Shown here one piece after another: positions 9,533 through 18,735 of a stretch of DNA of 64,000 bases; the stretch's first letter is position 1; every line of letters starts with the position of its first letter. Position numbers and translations under genes: made by a program. Under the pieces are notes generated by a model. That model did not search any database. It saw only the letters and a program-made list of their open reading frames with translations, and was not told the DNA's origin. The DNA is from a bacterium (lineage in GTDB: Bacteria; Zhuqueibacterota; QNDG01; DSAB01): positions 18,586 through 82,585 of the forward strand of contig JAFGDT010000058.1 of the NCBI GenBank assembly GCA_016931965.1, given 5' to 3'.

Positions 9533-10786
9533 TTATTTTACAACAATAAGAATGCTATCCAGTTTTCCGGTACTTCCTGTAATGGGCATCATGGAAATTG
9601 TTTTTTTCCGTATCTGCATTTTGTTTAACTTCAGACTGGTTTCCGACTTGCCTTTCTCATCGATATGCTCCAATAGATCTGCCAAGGGTTGCCATAATGG
9701 AGACACTGTTTTTATGAATTTACCGATGATATTTTCTCTGAGTGAAAAAATGTTTTTTGCCTTATCATTCAAGTACAAAATTTGGTGTTCAGGTGAGAGT
9801 ATGATCACACCTTCATTGATCTCTTCCAATACACGATGAAAATTCCTTTGAATCTCATTGATTTTTACTGTTTTTAATTTATTGAAAAGTTGGAGCTGAT
9901 GGATTGCTTTTTCAAATGAGCGGGAAAGATCTCCCACTTCGTCCTTGGCTTTTAGGTTGGGCAAACTGAACTCCGATTCACCTCTGCTGATCGCTTCGAG
10001 TGCTTTTGAAATTCTTTTGTAGGGGAGAAAAATTTTTAAAGGAAGGTAAATGATCATATAAACGAGTATGATGATGGTGATCAACAGAATCATCAATGTA
10101 TTCCTCTGTGCAATCACACCGTATTGTATTCCGGCCTCACTGTTTTCTGATAGCGTTTCCTTTGCCCCCGTTGTCATTTCCTGAGCCAATGCGAGAATGT
10201 GATCGGCATTTTCTTTTAATTCGGAAAACAATCTCACTTTATCGGCTGACAAATTTGTGGAAACCCCGAGAAGCAATACATTGATATCGGAGGTCAACTC
10301 GGGCAAGTCCTCCATACTGAGTCTGCGTTCCTGAACAAGCTGACGCAACTCTTCCTGATAGTTGAATACCTGCTGTTGAAGCCTGTTCAAAGTACGTGGA
10401 TCTTCCTGAAACGTCTTGATGAGCGTTTCGATATTTTGACTATATCGATCTAAGTAGGTATCGATGGAATCCAACTGCTGTGCATAGAGAGAGGTTATTG
10501 TTCGTGCGTGGTCTACAAGTGTTTGAATTTCTTCAATAATTTTTCTTGTCCGGTCGATATAGACTGAGTCAGAGTAGATGATAAAATTCTTTTCTTCCCT
10601 TCTGGCATCCAGTATGTCAATTGAAATGGTTTCACCCAATTCTATTATTTTTGCATCTGTGAAGGCAACCTGATCCAACTTTTTGACCATTCGATTCATA
10701 TAAATGAGTATGAGAAAAGAAGTGCCCAGGGAGATCAATGCGATCCCGATAAGGGTAAGGCGTATTTTGGATTTGCCTGACAGCAT
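9533..10786 (-). CDS. Membrane sensor with HAMP and PAS domains but no kinase
   Basis: 417 residues: TM1 (about 10-30), a long periplasmic helical region (about 35-215), TM2 (about 228-255), HAMP ('PYKRISKALEAISRGESEF...DEVGDLSRSF'), a linker helix and a PAS domain ('FHRVLEEINEGVIILSPEHQILYLNDKA...'). The protein ends with the PAS domain at 'SILIVVK'; there is no HisKA, HATPase, GGDEF or MCP signalling module. Only 181 bases separate it from the next gene, so no kinase fragment follows. Its ATG abuts the ktrA stop codon, so it is translationally tied to potassium uptake. It may pass osmotic or ionic state to a partner kinase or to KtrA directly; this is inference. Confidence 0.75.
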   Translation of the reverse strand: MLSGKSKIRLTLIGIALISLGTSFLILIYMNRMVKKLDQVAFTDAKIIELGETISIDILDARREEKNFIIYSDSVYIDRTRKIIEEIQTLVDHARTITSLYAQQLDSIDTYLDRYSQNIETLIKTFQEDPRTLNRLQQQVFNYQEELRQLVQERRLSMEDLPELTSDINVLLLGVSTNLSADKVRLFSELKENADHILALAQEMTTGAKETLSENSEAGIQYGVIAQRNTLMILLITIIILVYMIIYLPLKIFLPYKRISKALEAISRGESEFSLPNLKAKDEVGDLSRSFEKAIHQLQLFNKLKTVKINEIQRNFHRVLEEINEGVIILSPEHQILYLNDKAKNIFSLRENIIGKFIKTVSPLWQPLADLLEHIDEKGKSETSLKLNKMQIRKKTISMMPITGSTGKLDSILIVVK

Positions 10787-11482
10787 TTACTTTACCTCTT
10801 TTGCGAAAGTCATTTTTTCAATATCGGCTTCGGATCCGACAATGACGAGAATATCGCCCTCTTCGATTTTGTCATCCGGTCCAGGAAGATCATTCATTTC
10901 AACGATTTGCGATACTTTACCTTCATCATCAATTTTGGTTATTTTCTTTTGGATTGCAATGATGTTGACACCGAATTGGTTGCGTATGTTGAGTTCTTTC
11001 AACGTTTTCCCGACGAATCCCTTTTGCGCCTCTATTTCAACCAGGTTGTGATCCGTAGACAGTGTAATCTTTTCATGAATGCCGGGTGCCAATAATTTTT
11101 TTGCTACCTCCTCCCCCATTTTTTCCTCAATGATAATTACCTGATCCGCTCCAACAAGTTTGAGAACGCGGGCATAAAGCGAATTGGCCGCCCTTGCGAT
11201 GATCGGATAGATACCCATGCTTTTCAAGATGACGGTGGTCAATATCGCTTCTTCCTGTGAATCACCCAGTGCCAATACCGCGGCATCCACATTCTCAATG
11301 TGGGCGGCTTTCATCGCGGTCTCGTCTGTAGAGTCCAGTATGAGAGAGACGGTGGTGATATCTTTCACAGACTCTACTTTTTCCTTGTCTTGGTCGATGG
11401 CAATGACTTCAGCACCGAATTTTGTCAGTGTTTGAATGACTTTCATTCCGAATGTACCGAGACCGATAACGACATACTGCAT
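10787..11482 (-). CDS. ktrA: KtrA/TrkA-type potassium uptake gating subunit
   Basis: 231 residues, the normal KtrA size. RCK_N Rossmann domain: the NAD/ATP loop 'VIGLGTFGMKVIQTL' and the adenine-ribose acidic end 'VIAIDQDKEKV'. RCK_C domain from about residue 135 ('LVEIEAQKGFVGKTLKELNI...GDILVIVGSEADIEK'). It forms a cytoplasmic octameric ring that gates the KtrB pore in response to nucleotide. The gene starts 11 bases after the ktrB stop and its own stop abuts the sensor start, giving a ktrB-ktrA-sensor operon. Confidence 0.92.
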   Translation of the reverse strand: MQYVVIGLGTFGMKVIQTLTKFGAEVIAIDQDKEKVESVKDITTVSLILDSTDETAMKAAHIENVDAAVLALGDSQEEAILTTVILKSMGIYPIIARAANSLYARVLKLVGADQVIIIEEKMGEEVAKKLLAPGIHEKITLSTDHNLVEIEAQKGFVGKTLKELNIRNQFGVNIIAIQKKITKIDDEGKVSQIVEMNDLPGPDDKIEEGDILVIVGSEADIEKMTFAKEVK

Positions 11483-11493
11483 AGCGCCTCCTG

Positions 11494-13242
11494 TTATCCA
11501 ATAAGGATTCTCGTTTCAGGATATTCAATCTTTTCTTTCATGATTTCCTTGGTTAAGGCCAGACCCATGGTCAAGGGGCCGATTCTCCCGATGTACATCA
11601 GTAAGGTGATTAAGAGTTTCCCCTGAACCGTCAATTCTGGAGTGATCCCTGTAGAGAGCCCCACCGTTCCAAATGCAGATATGGTCTCAAATAATAATGA
11701 AAGGTAGGGTTTGTCCTCAGTAAAGAGAAGCAGGAGAAAAATAACCAAGACCAATATCAGAGCGCTGACGAGTAAGGCCAGGGCTTTGATGATGCCCGCT
11801 GCAGGGATTGTTTTTCTGTCCGCTTTAACGGATCCCTCTCCTTTGAAAACACTTCTTACCGAAAGCAGAAGAACAGCGAAGGTCGTTGTTTTAATTCCCC
11901 CGCCGGTCGATCCCGGTGAAGCACCGATGAACATGAAGAAAATCATGATCGTAAGTGTCACATTCGTCAACGATTCGATAGGCAAGGTATTGAAACCGGC
12001 TGTTCGTGTCGTGACCGATTGAAAAAGGGATGCCCATAACTTAGCTGGAATGGAGTATTTGAGGAGAATACCGTCAAACTCGAAAAAGAAAACCGCCAAG
12101 AATCCAATTCCGATAAGAAAAAATGATGTGATGAGCACTGTTTTTGTATGGGTTGAAAGCGCCCTTTTTGACCGTGTTGGTAAATGGGCAATCTCATGAA
12201 TGGTAATAAAACCGATTCCTCCCACGATAATTAAAAACATCATGATGATGTTGGTGATGGGATCGGATACGAACCGAGAAAGCGAATCGGAAAAGAGGGA
12301 AAAGCCAGCATTGCAGAATGCGGATATAGAATGGAAAATACTCAGATAGATGCATTTTAATGGATCATTGAAAACAAAAATCCATCGTGCAAATAACAAG
12401 AGGATTCCAAGACATTCGATAATCAAGGTCATTTTAAAAATATAGAATATCATATTGTAGATATTGCGTTCCTCCTCGAACATTTCTTGTACGATTCTTC
12501 TCTGTCCAAAACTGAAACGTCCAACAATCAAAGCCAAAAAGGCTGAGTAGGTCATGATACCCAAACCCCCGAGCTGAATGAGAACCAGAATCACGATTTG
12601 GCCGAAAGAGCTGAAATAGTTGGGCGTGTCCTGTACAATCAATCCTGTGACACAGGTGGCGGATGTCGAAGTAAACAATGCATCCACAAAACTGGCACCA
12701 TTCCCATCAGCAGTGGCCGATGGAAACGTCAATAGAATGGTTCCAACAAGGATGGTTCCCACAAAACTGATCGCAACAATTTGTGCCGTATTCAATCTGA
12801 CATTGTGAAGGAGATTTGAGAATTTTCGCGTTCGGGTAAATGTTTTTATGAAAATGATGAGATAGCGGATCATGATCAGGCCTGCCCCGCTTCGTAAAGA
12901 GATCAATCTGAGTATGAGCGGTGCAAAAACCAGAATATCGAGCCAGTTATCTTTAAAATATAAACTTTTTGGATAGGTATAGTAAAACATCAAACCGGCA
13001 TCCAAAAGAAAACAGAGAAAGACCGTATAATCGAGAATTGATGAAAAAGTGATGAGGAATCCGGGAAGTTGCCATCGAAGACCCGATTCTAGAACAAGAA
13101 ACAGAATGGCCAGCAATGCAAGAAGATAGATCCATTTTCGCAAGCGCATAATCCACGAAGGGATCTCTTTCCCCGTTTTAATTACCCGGGCTTTTTTCCC
13201 GTGTATGATCTGCTTCAATATGATTTTTGGTTTTAGTGGCAT
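11494..13242 (-). CDS. ktrB: KtrB/TrkH-type potassium transporter with extra N-terminal membrane domain
   Basis: 582 residues, about 130-150 longer than typical KtrB. From about residue 150 it is a standard TrkH/KtrB with four pore loops: 'TSTSATCVTGL', 'SAFCNAGFSL', 'TTRTAGFNTL' and 'SAFGTVGLSTG', each with the selectivity glycine. It imports K+ (Na+-coupled in many homologues) with KtrA. The first 150 residues add three or four membrane segments: 'DYTVFLCFLLDAGLMFYY', 'KDNWLDILVFAPLILRL' and a basic helix ending 'IKTFTRTRKFSNLL', which look like S2-S4 of an ion-channel voltage sensor. The similarity is by eye only. Confidence 0.9.
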   Translation of the reverse strand: MPLKPKIILKQIIHGKKARVIKTGKEIPSWIMRLRKWIYLLALLAILFLVLESGLRWQLPGFLITFSSILDYTVFLCFLLDAGLMFYYTYPKSLYFKDNWLDILVFAPLILRLISLRSGAGLIMIRYLIIFIKTFTRTRKFSNLLHNVRLNTAQIVAISFVGTILVGTILLTFPSATADGNGASFVDALFTSTSATCVTGLIVQDTPNYFSSFGQIVILVLIQLGGLGIMTYSAFLALIVGRFSFGQRRIVQEMFEEERNIYNMIFYIFKMTLIIECLGILLLFARWIFVFNDPLKCIYLSIFHSISAFCNAGFSLFSDSLSRFVSDPITNIIMMFLIIVGGIGFITIHEIAHLPTRSKRALSTHTKTVLITSFFLIGIGFLAVFFFEFDGILLKYSIPAKLWASLFQSVTTRTAGFNTLPIESLTNVTLTIMIFFMFIGASPGSTGGGIKTTTFAVLLLSVRSVFKGEGSVKADRKTIPAAGIIKALALLVSALILVLVIFLLLLFTEDKPYLSLLFETISAFGTVGLSTGITPELTVQGKLLITLLMYIGRIGPLTMGLALTKEIMKEKIEYPETRILIG

Positions 13243-13363
13243 GATTTCATGAATATTTTATCACTGTGGTGTCCCACTATCTTTGGCATCAAATTATAGA
13301 ATGGATATCACAAAAGGATCATTTCATCATTTGAATTGGTTGGTTTGCATCATTTTTCAGCGG

Positions 13364-15685
13364 TCATTTTTCCAAACTTACCTGGATCGCCTTCTCTGGT
13401 TTAACCGCTTGTTTTGGAATCATGTCTTTATAGATCATTCGATACATCAGATGAAGAGCGGCCAGCCATGTTAAGGTTGATTCAGCTCCCTGGTTCATAT
13501 TGACGCCGCCTCTCTGGATTCCATCATAGCAACCCCCTGTTCTGAAATCGTAGAGATATTCATGGATGTCGTTTTTGCCCAGAAACCAGGCAAAAGCCCG
13601 ATCCAATTCCTTTCGCCATCGGTTTTCATTGTCTATCTGACAAGCTTGAGCACAGGCTTCCATGATGGACAAAATTTCAACGGGCTGCTGATCGTACTGT
13701 GGCTTGACCCCTCCTTTTCTATACCAGCCGTTGTTCCCAATCAGAGAAAGGTGCTTATTATCGGGAGATGTCTGGATCTTGATGATCCAATCCAGGGATT
13801 CCAATCCGTGTTTTATCATTTTTTCATCATTCATATATTCGCCTGCAGCAATCAGTGCCTGAGACATCCTCGCGTTGGCATAGGTCACAATATTTTCAAA
13901 CCAGAGCCAATCTCCATCACAATTATGAAGATATAGGTTTAATAGCCTTTCCCCCAGATCAACCACAACACTCCTTGTTTCAGTGTCACCTCCGAAACGG
14001 GTGAGATAATATAAAGAACCCAGTATTGTGTATGACCATGCCCTTGGAGAGTTGAAATGAAGAGAGGATTTCAAACTTTGTTTAAACAATTGGTTTGCCA
14101 GACTTAAAACAGCATCGCTGGGTGCTGCCCAAATGGTATAACCCAAGCTCCAGAGCACCCGCCCGTGACTGTCTTCCGAACCCACTTCGTCCAACCATTT
14201 CCGGCTGTATGACATGAAATTGTGGAATCGCTGGATGTTCGGATTCAGAGCATGGTTGATGAAGGCTAAATAAGTATGAAGTAGTTTCAATACGTGTTCT
14301 TCCTGAAACATTTCATAATGCATGGCCGTGACCATCAAAGCACGCGCATTGTCATCAGTTGAATAACCATCTCCTCGACTGGGTGTGCGATATACAGCAT
14401 GCTGAATAATGCCTGTATCATCTGTCAGGAGCTGCAAATGTTTTAGTTTGATCTCGGGAAGAACCGGTTGACCGATAGTCTCCTGACGTTTCTGTTTGAT
14501 AATTTTTCTTCTTCCATATTCGGTCACGGATTTTTCAAAAACAGTATCATACCGGTTGGCCACCTCCTGCCAAATCATTCGTCGTCCAAATTGATATGCA
14601 TCTTTACGCATCCTGTTACATTTCGACTCGTTGGTAAGTAATTCCATTATTTTTTCAGTCAATTCCTGACTGTTTTGAAAGGGTACGAGTATCCCCCGGT
14701 TCTCTTTGAGAAGTTCTTCAGCATACCAATAGGGTGTCGAAATGATGGCCTTTCCACATGCCAGAGCATATGCCAGAGTACCCGAAGAAATTTGTTCTCG
14801 GCCAAGATACGGTGTGATATAAATATCTGTGGCGACCAAAAACTGGATTAGCCGCTCCAGTGAAACAAATCGGTTGTGAAAAACAACGTTGTTTTGAAGA
14901 CCGAGTTCTTCAACCCGGCGTTCCAGGGAAATACGGTATTTCTCGCCATAGTGCCGTTTGACATTAGGGTGTGTGGTTCCTAAAACCATATAGAGCACAT
15001 CGGGAAAATCCTTCACGACCCGGGGCAGAGCATCAATGACATATTCGATGCCCTTATTGGGATTGAGGAGCCCAAAAGTAAGCAACACCCGACGGTCTTC
15101 TGCTTGGAAATTGTCCTTATAATATGATGTATCGAGAAAAGGCACATCAGGTGCGCCATGCGGTATCATAATCATGTTTTTCTTAGAAATTTGATAGACA
15201 CGTGTCAGTATTTCAATTGCTTTTTCGGCCAATACAATGACAATATTCGAACGAGTAACAATCTCTTGTAAAGTCTCTTTTTGACTTTCTGAAGGTTCGT
15301 TTAAAACGGTGTGGAGTGTGGTCACAACAGGTTTTTCCAGCTTATCCAGAAGGTATAGGATGTGATTTCCATCGTTGCCGCCAAAAATACCATACTCATG
15401 CTGAAGGCTGACCACATCCACAGGAGAGAGATTCAAGAATTCTGCCGCCTCCCGATAATCACTTTTATACTGGTCTCGAATGACAAAATTCACTTCTGCA
15501 GGATAATCGTACCCCTCAGGAATATCATTCATTGCAATGACCTGGAAGTGGTTTTCCCTGTTTGTGCCAGTTTCCGAGAGATGTTCCAAGCTCTGAATAA
15601 GGTCATTCGTATATGTACCGATCCCACATTTCCGTGGTGGATAAGTCGAGATGAATGCAGCACTTAATGTATTTATTTTTTTCAT
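13364..15685 (-). CDS. GT4 glycosyltransferase fused to an alpha/alpha six-hairpin glycosidase-like domain
   Basis: 773 residues from the ATG at 15685; in-frame codons extending to 15826 lie inside the upstream gene and are not used. Residues about 1-390 are a GT-B glycosyltransferase family 4 ('AFISTYPPRKCGIGTYTNDL' at the start, a 'LTFGLLNPNKGIEY' hinge, then 'SSGTLAYALACGKAIIST' near the donor site). Residues about 400-760 are an all-helical six-hairpin fold with 'GDGYSTDDNARALM', 'WLWFENIVTYANARMSQALI' and 'GAESTLTWLAAL'. It likely transfers sugars to, and also trims or holds, one glycan. It starts 2 bases after the previous gene's stop. Linkage and sugar are unknown. Confidence 0.85.
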   Translation of the reverse strand: MKKINTLSAAFISTYPPRKCGIGTYTNDLIQSLEHLSETGTNRENHFQVIAMNDIPEGYDYPAEVNFVIRDQYKSDYREAAEFLNLSPVDVVSLQHEYGIFGGNDGNHILYLLDKLEKPVVTTLHTVLNEPSESQKETLQEIVTRSNIVIVLAEKAIEILTRVYQISKKNMIMIPHGAPDVPFLDTSYYKDNFQAEDRRVLLTFGLLNPNKGIEYVIDALPRVVKDFPDVLYMVLGTTHPNVKRHYGEKYRISLERRVEELGLQNNVVFHNRFVSLERLIQFLVATDIYITPYLGREQISSGTLAYALACGKAIISTPYWYAEELLKENRGILVPFQNSQELTEKIMELLTNESKCNRMRKDAYQFGRRMIWQEVANRYDTVFEKSVTEYGRRKIIKQKRQETIGQPVLPEIKLKHLQLLTDDTGIIQHAVYRTPSRGDGYSTDDNARALMVTAMHYEMFQEEHVLKLLHTYLAFINHALNPNIQRFHNFMSYSRKWLDEVGSEDSHGRVLWSLGYTIWAAPSDAVLSLANQLFKQSLKSSLHFNSPRAWSYTILGSLYYLTRFGGDTETRSVVVDLGERLLNLYLHNCDGDWLWFENIVTYANARMSQALIAAGEYMNDEKMIKHGLESLDWIIKIQTSPDNKHLSLIGNNGWYRKGGVKPQYDQQPVEILSIMEACAQACQIDNENRWRKELDRAFAWFLGKNDIHEYLYDFRTGGCYDGIQRGGVNMNQGAESTLTWLAALHLMYRMIYKDMIPKQAVKPEKAIQVSLEK

Positions 15686-15687
15686 AA

Positions 15688-16896
15688 TCAACCTTTCACT
15701 TTCTCCTCTTGTTCGAAAAATAAGATTTTTCCTTTTTCCAAACAGATGGTAGCGTAGAGGTACATGGCTGCCGACCATGTCTGCCAATCCTGTCCGGACG
15801 GAGATGCGTTTTGAGCTTTGTGCCATTCATTAAATCCAAAGTCAAGTTCTTGATTTCGTGAATGCCGGACCAACTCTGTCAGTGAATATAATTTTTTTTC
15901 GGCCAGCTGTTTTTGACCGGAAGCCAGTACAGCGACAATGTAAAATGCACAGATAAAGGGCCAAATACCCCCATTATGATATTCACCCGGTCTATTGTAC
16001 ATTTCATATCGAGGCCGCCAGTCCGGATCTGTGGATTGGATAAAGGGGAAAAGACAAGGCGGCAAATCACCTGAGAGCTTTCCTTTTTTACGCAATCCAT
16101 CGCATTCCCTTTCAATCCATTGAACCAGAGATTTGGATCGGGTTGGACTGGCAATGCCAGTCAGAATGGCCAGGCTGTTTCCCAATAGATCAAACCGTTC
16201 ACTTCTGTGTACTTTATAGGACCATATTGCATAATAGGGTTTATGCGGCATCACCAATCCCTCGTGAACGTGGCGGTGCTGGCGCTCGCCCCGCACGACA
16301 AATCGACTCATCAATTCTTTGAGACGAGAGGCCTTTGTATCGTATCCAAAGAGTCGGAGAACCGCATAGTAAATGGTATTGATAAAGAGACCATACCCAA
16401 GAATCCATTGTTCATCGCGCCAATCACTCGTGGGCAGTTGGGACAGGATAATTCGATCGTCGGGACTCTGATAATCCATCCAGATAAGGGCTTTTTGAAC
16501 GGCTTCGTCTAAAAAATGGATTTCTCCGGTTGCTTGACAGAAGAGGGCTGCAGCCAAAAGGAAAAGCGGTGTCGTGTCGCTGGCGCCCCGATCTTCTGGA
16601 TCATGAACAAGCGAAGGAATATGACCATGCTCGGACTGATTTTTTGCCACGGTAATCAGGACCTGTCTCAACGTGCCGATAAGCTTTTCATTCCCTGAGG
16701 CCAAGATGCCGAGTGAGGCAATCATCCAATCCCGCGTATAGGGTTCGGGGTATCCCCAACCGGCTGTTCGTGGCAATCCCTGGTAGGGACCGCGACAATT
16801 ATGAAGAAGCACATTCAAAGCGGCTGTTTTTGCCTCTTCAATTGGGACGTACCCGTTTTTCTTCAATTTAATTGATATCCAATCGTTTGGAAACAA
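15688..16896 (-). CDS. Six-hairpin glycosidase (amylo-alpha-1,6-glucosidase / GH63-GH100-like)
   Basis: 402 residues, an (alpha/alpha)6 toroid glycosidase. Telling segments are 'GYPEPYTRDWMIASLGIL' (the Asp of TRDW fits the general acid position of GH63/GH100-type enzymes), 'EYHNGGIWPFICAFYIV', and 'FGFNEWHKAQNASPSGQDW' with a candidate catalytic Glu. It probably hydrolyses an alpha-linked oligosaccharide; no signal peptide is seen, so it acts in the cytoplasm. The start is uncertain: the TTG at 16896 overlaps the upstream GT4 by 29 bases, while a second in-frame TTG at 16866 sits just past that gene's stop. Confidence 0.78.
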   Translation of the reverse strand: MFPNDWISIKLKKNGYVPIEEAKTAALNVLLHNCRGPYQGLPRTAGWGYPEPYTRDWMIASLGILASGNEKLIGTLRQVLITVAKNQSEHGHIPSLVHDPEDRGASDTTPLFLLAAALFCQATGEIHFLDEAVQKALIWMDYQSPDDRIILSQLPTSDWRDEQWILGYGLFINTIYYAVLRLFGYDTKASRLKELMSRFVVRGERQHRHVHEGLVMPHKPYYAIWSYKVHRSERFDLLGNSLAILTGIASPTRSKSLVQWIERECDGLRKKGKLSGDLPPCLFPFIQSTDPDWRPRYEMYNRPGEYHNGGIWPFICAFYIVAVLASGQKQLAEKKLYSLTELVRHSRNQELDFGFNEWHKAQNASPSGQDWQTWSAAMYLYATICLEKGKILFFEQEEKVKG

Positions 16897-18010
16897 TATC
16901 TACAAATTTTTGAGCCACAATACGGTAGTCAAAAAGCTCTACAACCCGTTTGCGGCCTGCTTCTCCCATCTTTCGGCGCAGTTCGCTGTCCTGCATCAAT
17001 TTCAGCAGATAGTCGGCAATGTCATAGATACTGGCCCGGTAATCAGCTGTTCGGGGTCTGGGAAAGAGAACTCTGTGTCCATTTTCATATCCCGATTCTT
17101 CTCCAACGATGGCCTCCCGCAGACGGATCTCCTGTGCGACACCAGCCAGGAATGCAGTTTCACTGTGTACCAGGGTATCCAGCATGGCCATGGCTTTGAT
17201 CCCGATAACCGGCTTGCCGCAGCTTCCTGCTTCCACCTGGGGCATCCCGAATCCTTCCAAACGGGAAGGGGCTGCATAGATGTCACAGGCACCGATAAGG
17301 TAGGGCATGAAATTTCTTGAAATGATATTTGTTGTGTAAACCATATTTTTTTCAATGCCCAAATCGGTGGCCAGCTGGAGATCGGACAAATTTTGTGATA
17401 CAGTACGGGGTTGCGGCCACACTTTGCACACATATTTCCAGTCCGGAACTTTGGAGTCGATCAAGCTCATTGCCTGCATGACTTCCTGTGCCCCTTTTGA
17501 GGCTGCGTCTCCCCCTACAGTCAGAATCATGATTTGATCGGGAGCCACACCGAGGGCTTCCCGTACGGCTGTGATTTTCCTGTCTGTCATATCCCGTGGA
17601 CAAAATGCGTCGGTATCGCACCCAACCGGAAGGATCTCAACGATTTCCTTTTTAATGCCATCCCTGATGTATGTGTCTCTTACCCATCTGGAAGTCACCA
17701 GTATAAGAGGAAGATTGTTTAATACATCCGCATAATTGGCGATATACCCATCAGCCACGAGCCAGGGTATGGGCTGAATGCCGTATCGTTGGGGGTGGAG
17801 AATGAGATGGGGTGTGTGTCCCCAGTAACCTACACCCACAACCACATCCGGTTCAAACCAGCGGTAATACCATTCCTTTTCCTGGGCTGATTCAAAATGA
17901 ACGGGGTGTACATCGACACCCAGATGTTTCAATCCCTTGTAGAGCAGATCACCCTGCGTGGCCAAACCGCCTGGTGAAGGCGGATAATCGTACAATACCA
18001 ATACTTTCAT
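16868..18010 (-). CDS. Glycosyltransferase family 4
   Basis: 380 residues, a retaining GT-B enzyme. The N-terminal acceptor half opens with 'LVLYDYPPSPGGLATQGDLL'. The C-terminal donor half has the GT4 EX7E pattern in 'SRLEGFGMPQVEAGSCGKPV'. It would add a sugar from a nucleotide donor to a cytoplasmic or membrane-side acceptor. It overlaps the PIG-L deacetylase by ATGA. A GT4 beside a PIG-L enzyme recalls BshA/BshB and MshA/MshB, but the glycine-rich N-terminus of BshA is not matched and the other neighbours are glycosidases, so a glycan role fits better. Confidence 0.87.
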   Translation of the reverse strand: MKVLVLYDYPPSPGGLATQGDLLYKGLKHLGVDVHPVHFESAQEKEWYYRWFEPDVVVGVGYWGHTPHLILHPQRYGIQPIPWLVADGYIANYADVLNNLPLILVTSRWVRDTYIRDGIKKEIVEILPVGCDTDAFCPRDMTDRKITAVREALGVAPDQIMILTVGGDAASKGAQEVMQAMSLIDSKVPDWKYVCKVWPQPRTVSQNLSDLQLATDLGIEKNMVYTTNIISRNFMPYLIGACDIYAAPSRLEGFGMPQVEAGSCGKPVIGIKAMAMLDTLVHSETAFLAGVAQEIRLREAIVGEESGYENGHRVLFPRPRTADYRASIYDIADYLLKLMQDSELRRKMGEAGRKRVVELFDYRIVAQKFVDIVSKRLDIN

Positions 18011-18657
18011 AATCTGTCTTCCAATTTTGTTTTTTGTATTTGATGACGATTTTCTCTGTTAAAATGCCAGTAGGCTTCGACTCTCGGTGTTGTTCGAGCC
18101 TCCCAGCTATCCGGTGTAAATCCGTATACTTCGGTAATCAGGCGATATTTTTTCTGCCAGACATCGTCTGGCAGCTCAAACTGTATCGGAGCACCCGCTG
18201 CGGCTTGGGGCAAGTTCGCCCCTTCGTTATCCTGATATGCAAACAGCCAGAGTTCGGCAGCATCAATTTTCCCCTCTTTCCAGAGGGTCTGTACAGCTCT
18301 TGAAGTTTCTTCGTGCCTTCGATGTCGGGTGTATTCGCCTTGGGGGCCGTGAGAGATGAGAAGGTCGTAATGATCCTGGCCTGTCCAAGTCAGTATTTGA
18401 TTTTGGATATCGCTTCCGGAAAGCGGCTCTTGTTCGGGGCCGTCATCAAGGTCGGCCATTTCTCCTTTAGCATTTAACATGGATAGCGCTTTCAAAAATT
18501 TTGGGGCTCGATCCGGATCGGAGGCACGGCACAGTGTATAAATTTTCCATAACCAATCGGGATGCATGATAATCAATCCGCCTGCCCAAAGTGTTTCATC
18601 ATCCGGATGGGCTACGAGAATACATGCTCTATGAAGTATATCCCTTTTATGTTTCAA
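18007..18657 (-). CDS. PIG-L/LmbE family N-acetylsugar deacetylase
   Basis: 216 residues with the zinc site of the PIG-L family: 'VAHPDDETLWAGG' (His and Asp ligands plus the catalytic Asp) and 'HGPQGEYTRHRRHEE' supplying further His. These enzymes remove an acetyl group from N-acetylglucosamine-type sugars on small molecules, lipids or glycans. It is the first gene of the minus-strand glycan operon and overlaps the GT4 by ATGA. The start is a TTG at 18657; an ATG just upstream runs into a stop after five codons. A promoter and palindrome lie in the divergent gap. Confidence 0.88.
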   Translation of the reverse strand: MKHKRDILHRACILVAHPDDETLWAGGLIIMHPDWLWKIYTLCRASDPDRAPKFLKALSMLNAKGEMADLDDGPEQEPLSGSDIQNQILTWTGQDHYDLLISHGPQGEYTRHRRHEETSRAVQTLWKEGKIDAAELWLFAYQDNEGANLPQAAAGAPIQFELPDDVWQKKYRLITEVYGFTPDSWEARTTPRVEAYWHFNRENRHQIQKTKLEDRL

Positions 18658-18735
18658 TCCGTTCTCTTCATGCTAAAAAAATGCTTTTCTAATATACAAA
18701 TAAAAATGAACAAAAGCCATTGGTAGAATTTTACT

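Noticed and set aside
10787-13363. c-di-AMP riboswitch for ktrBA
   Set aside because: The gap before ktrB is about 120 bases and shows none of the expected long paired structure.
15686-15826. N-terminal extension of the GT4 fusion
   Set aside because: It lies in the end of the glycosidase gene; the ATG at 15685 fits the GT4 N-terminus.
16868-18657. Bacillithiol/mycothiol synthesis (GT4 plus PIG-L)
   Set aside because: The GT4 lacks the BshA/MshA-type N-terminus, no BshC or MshC is present, and the rest of the operon is glycosidases.
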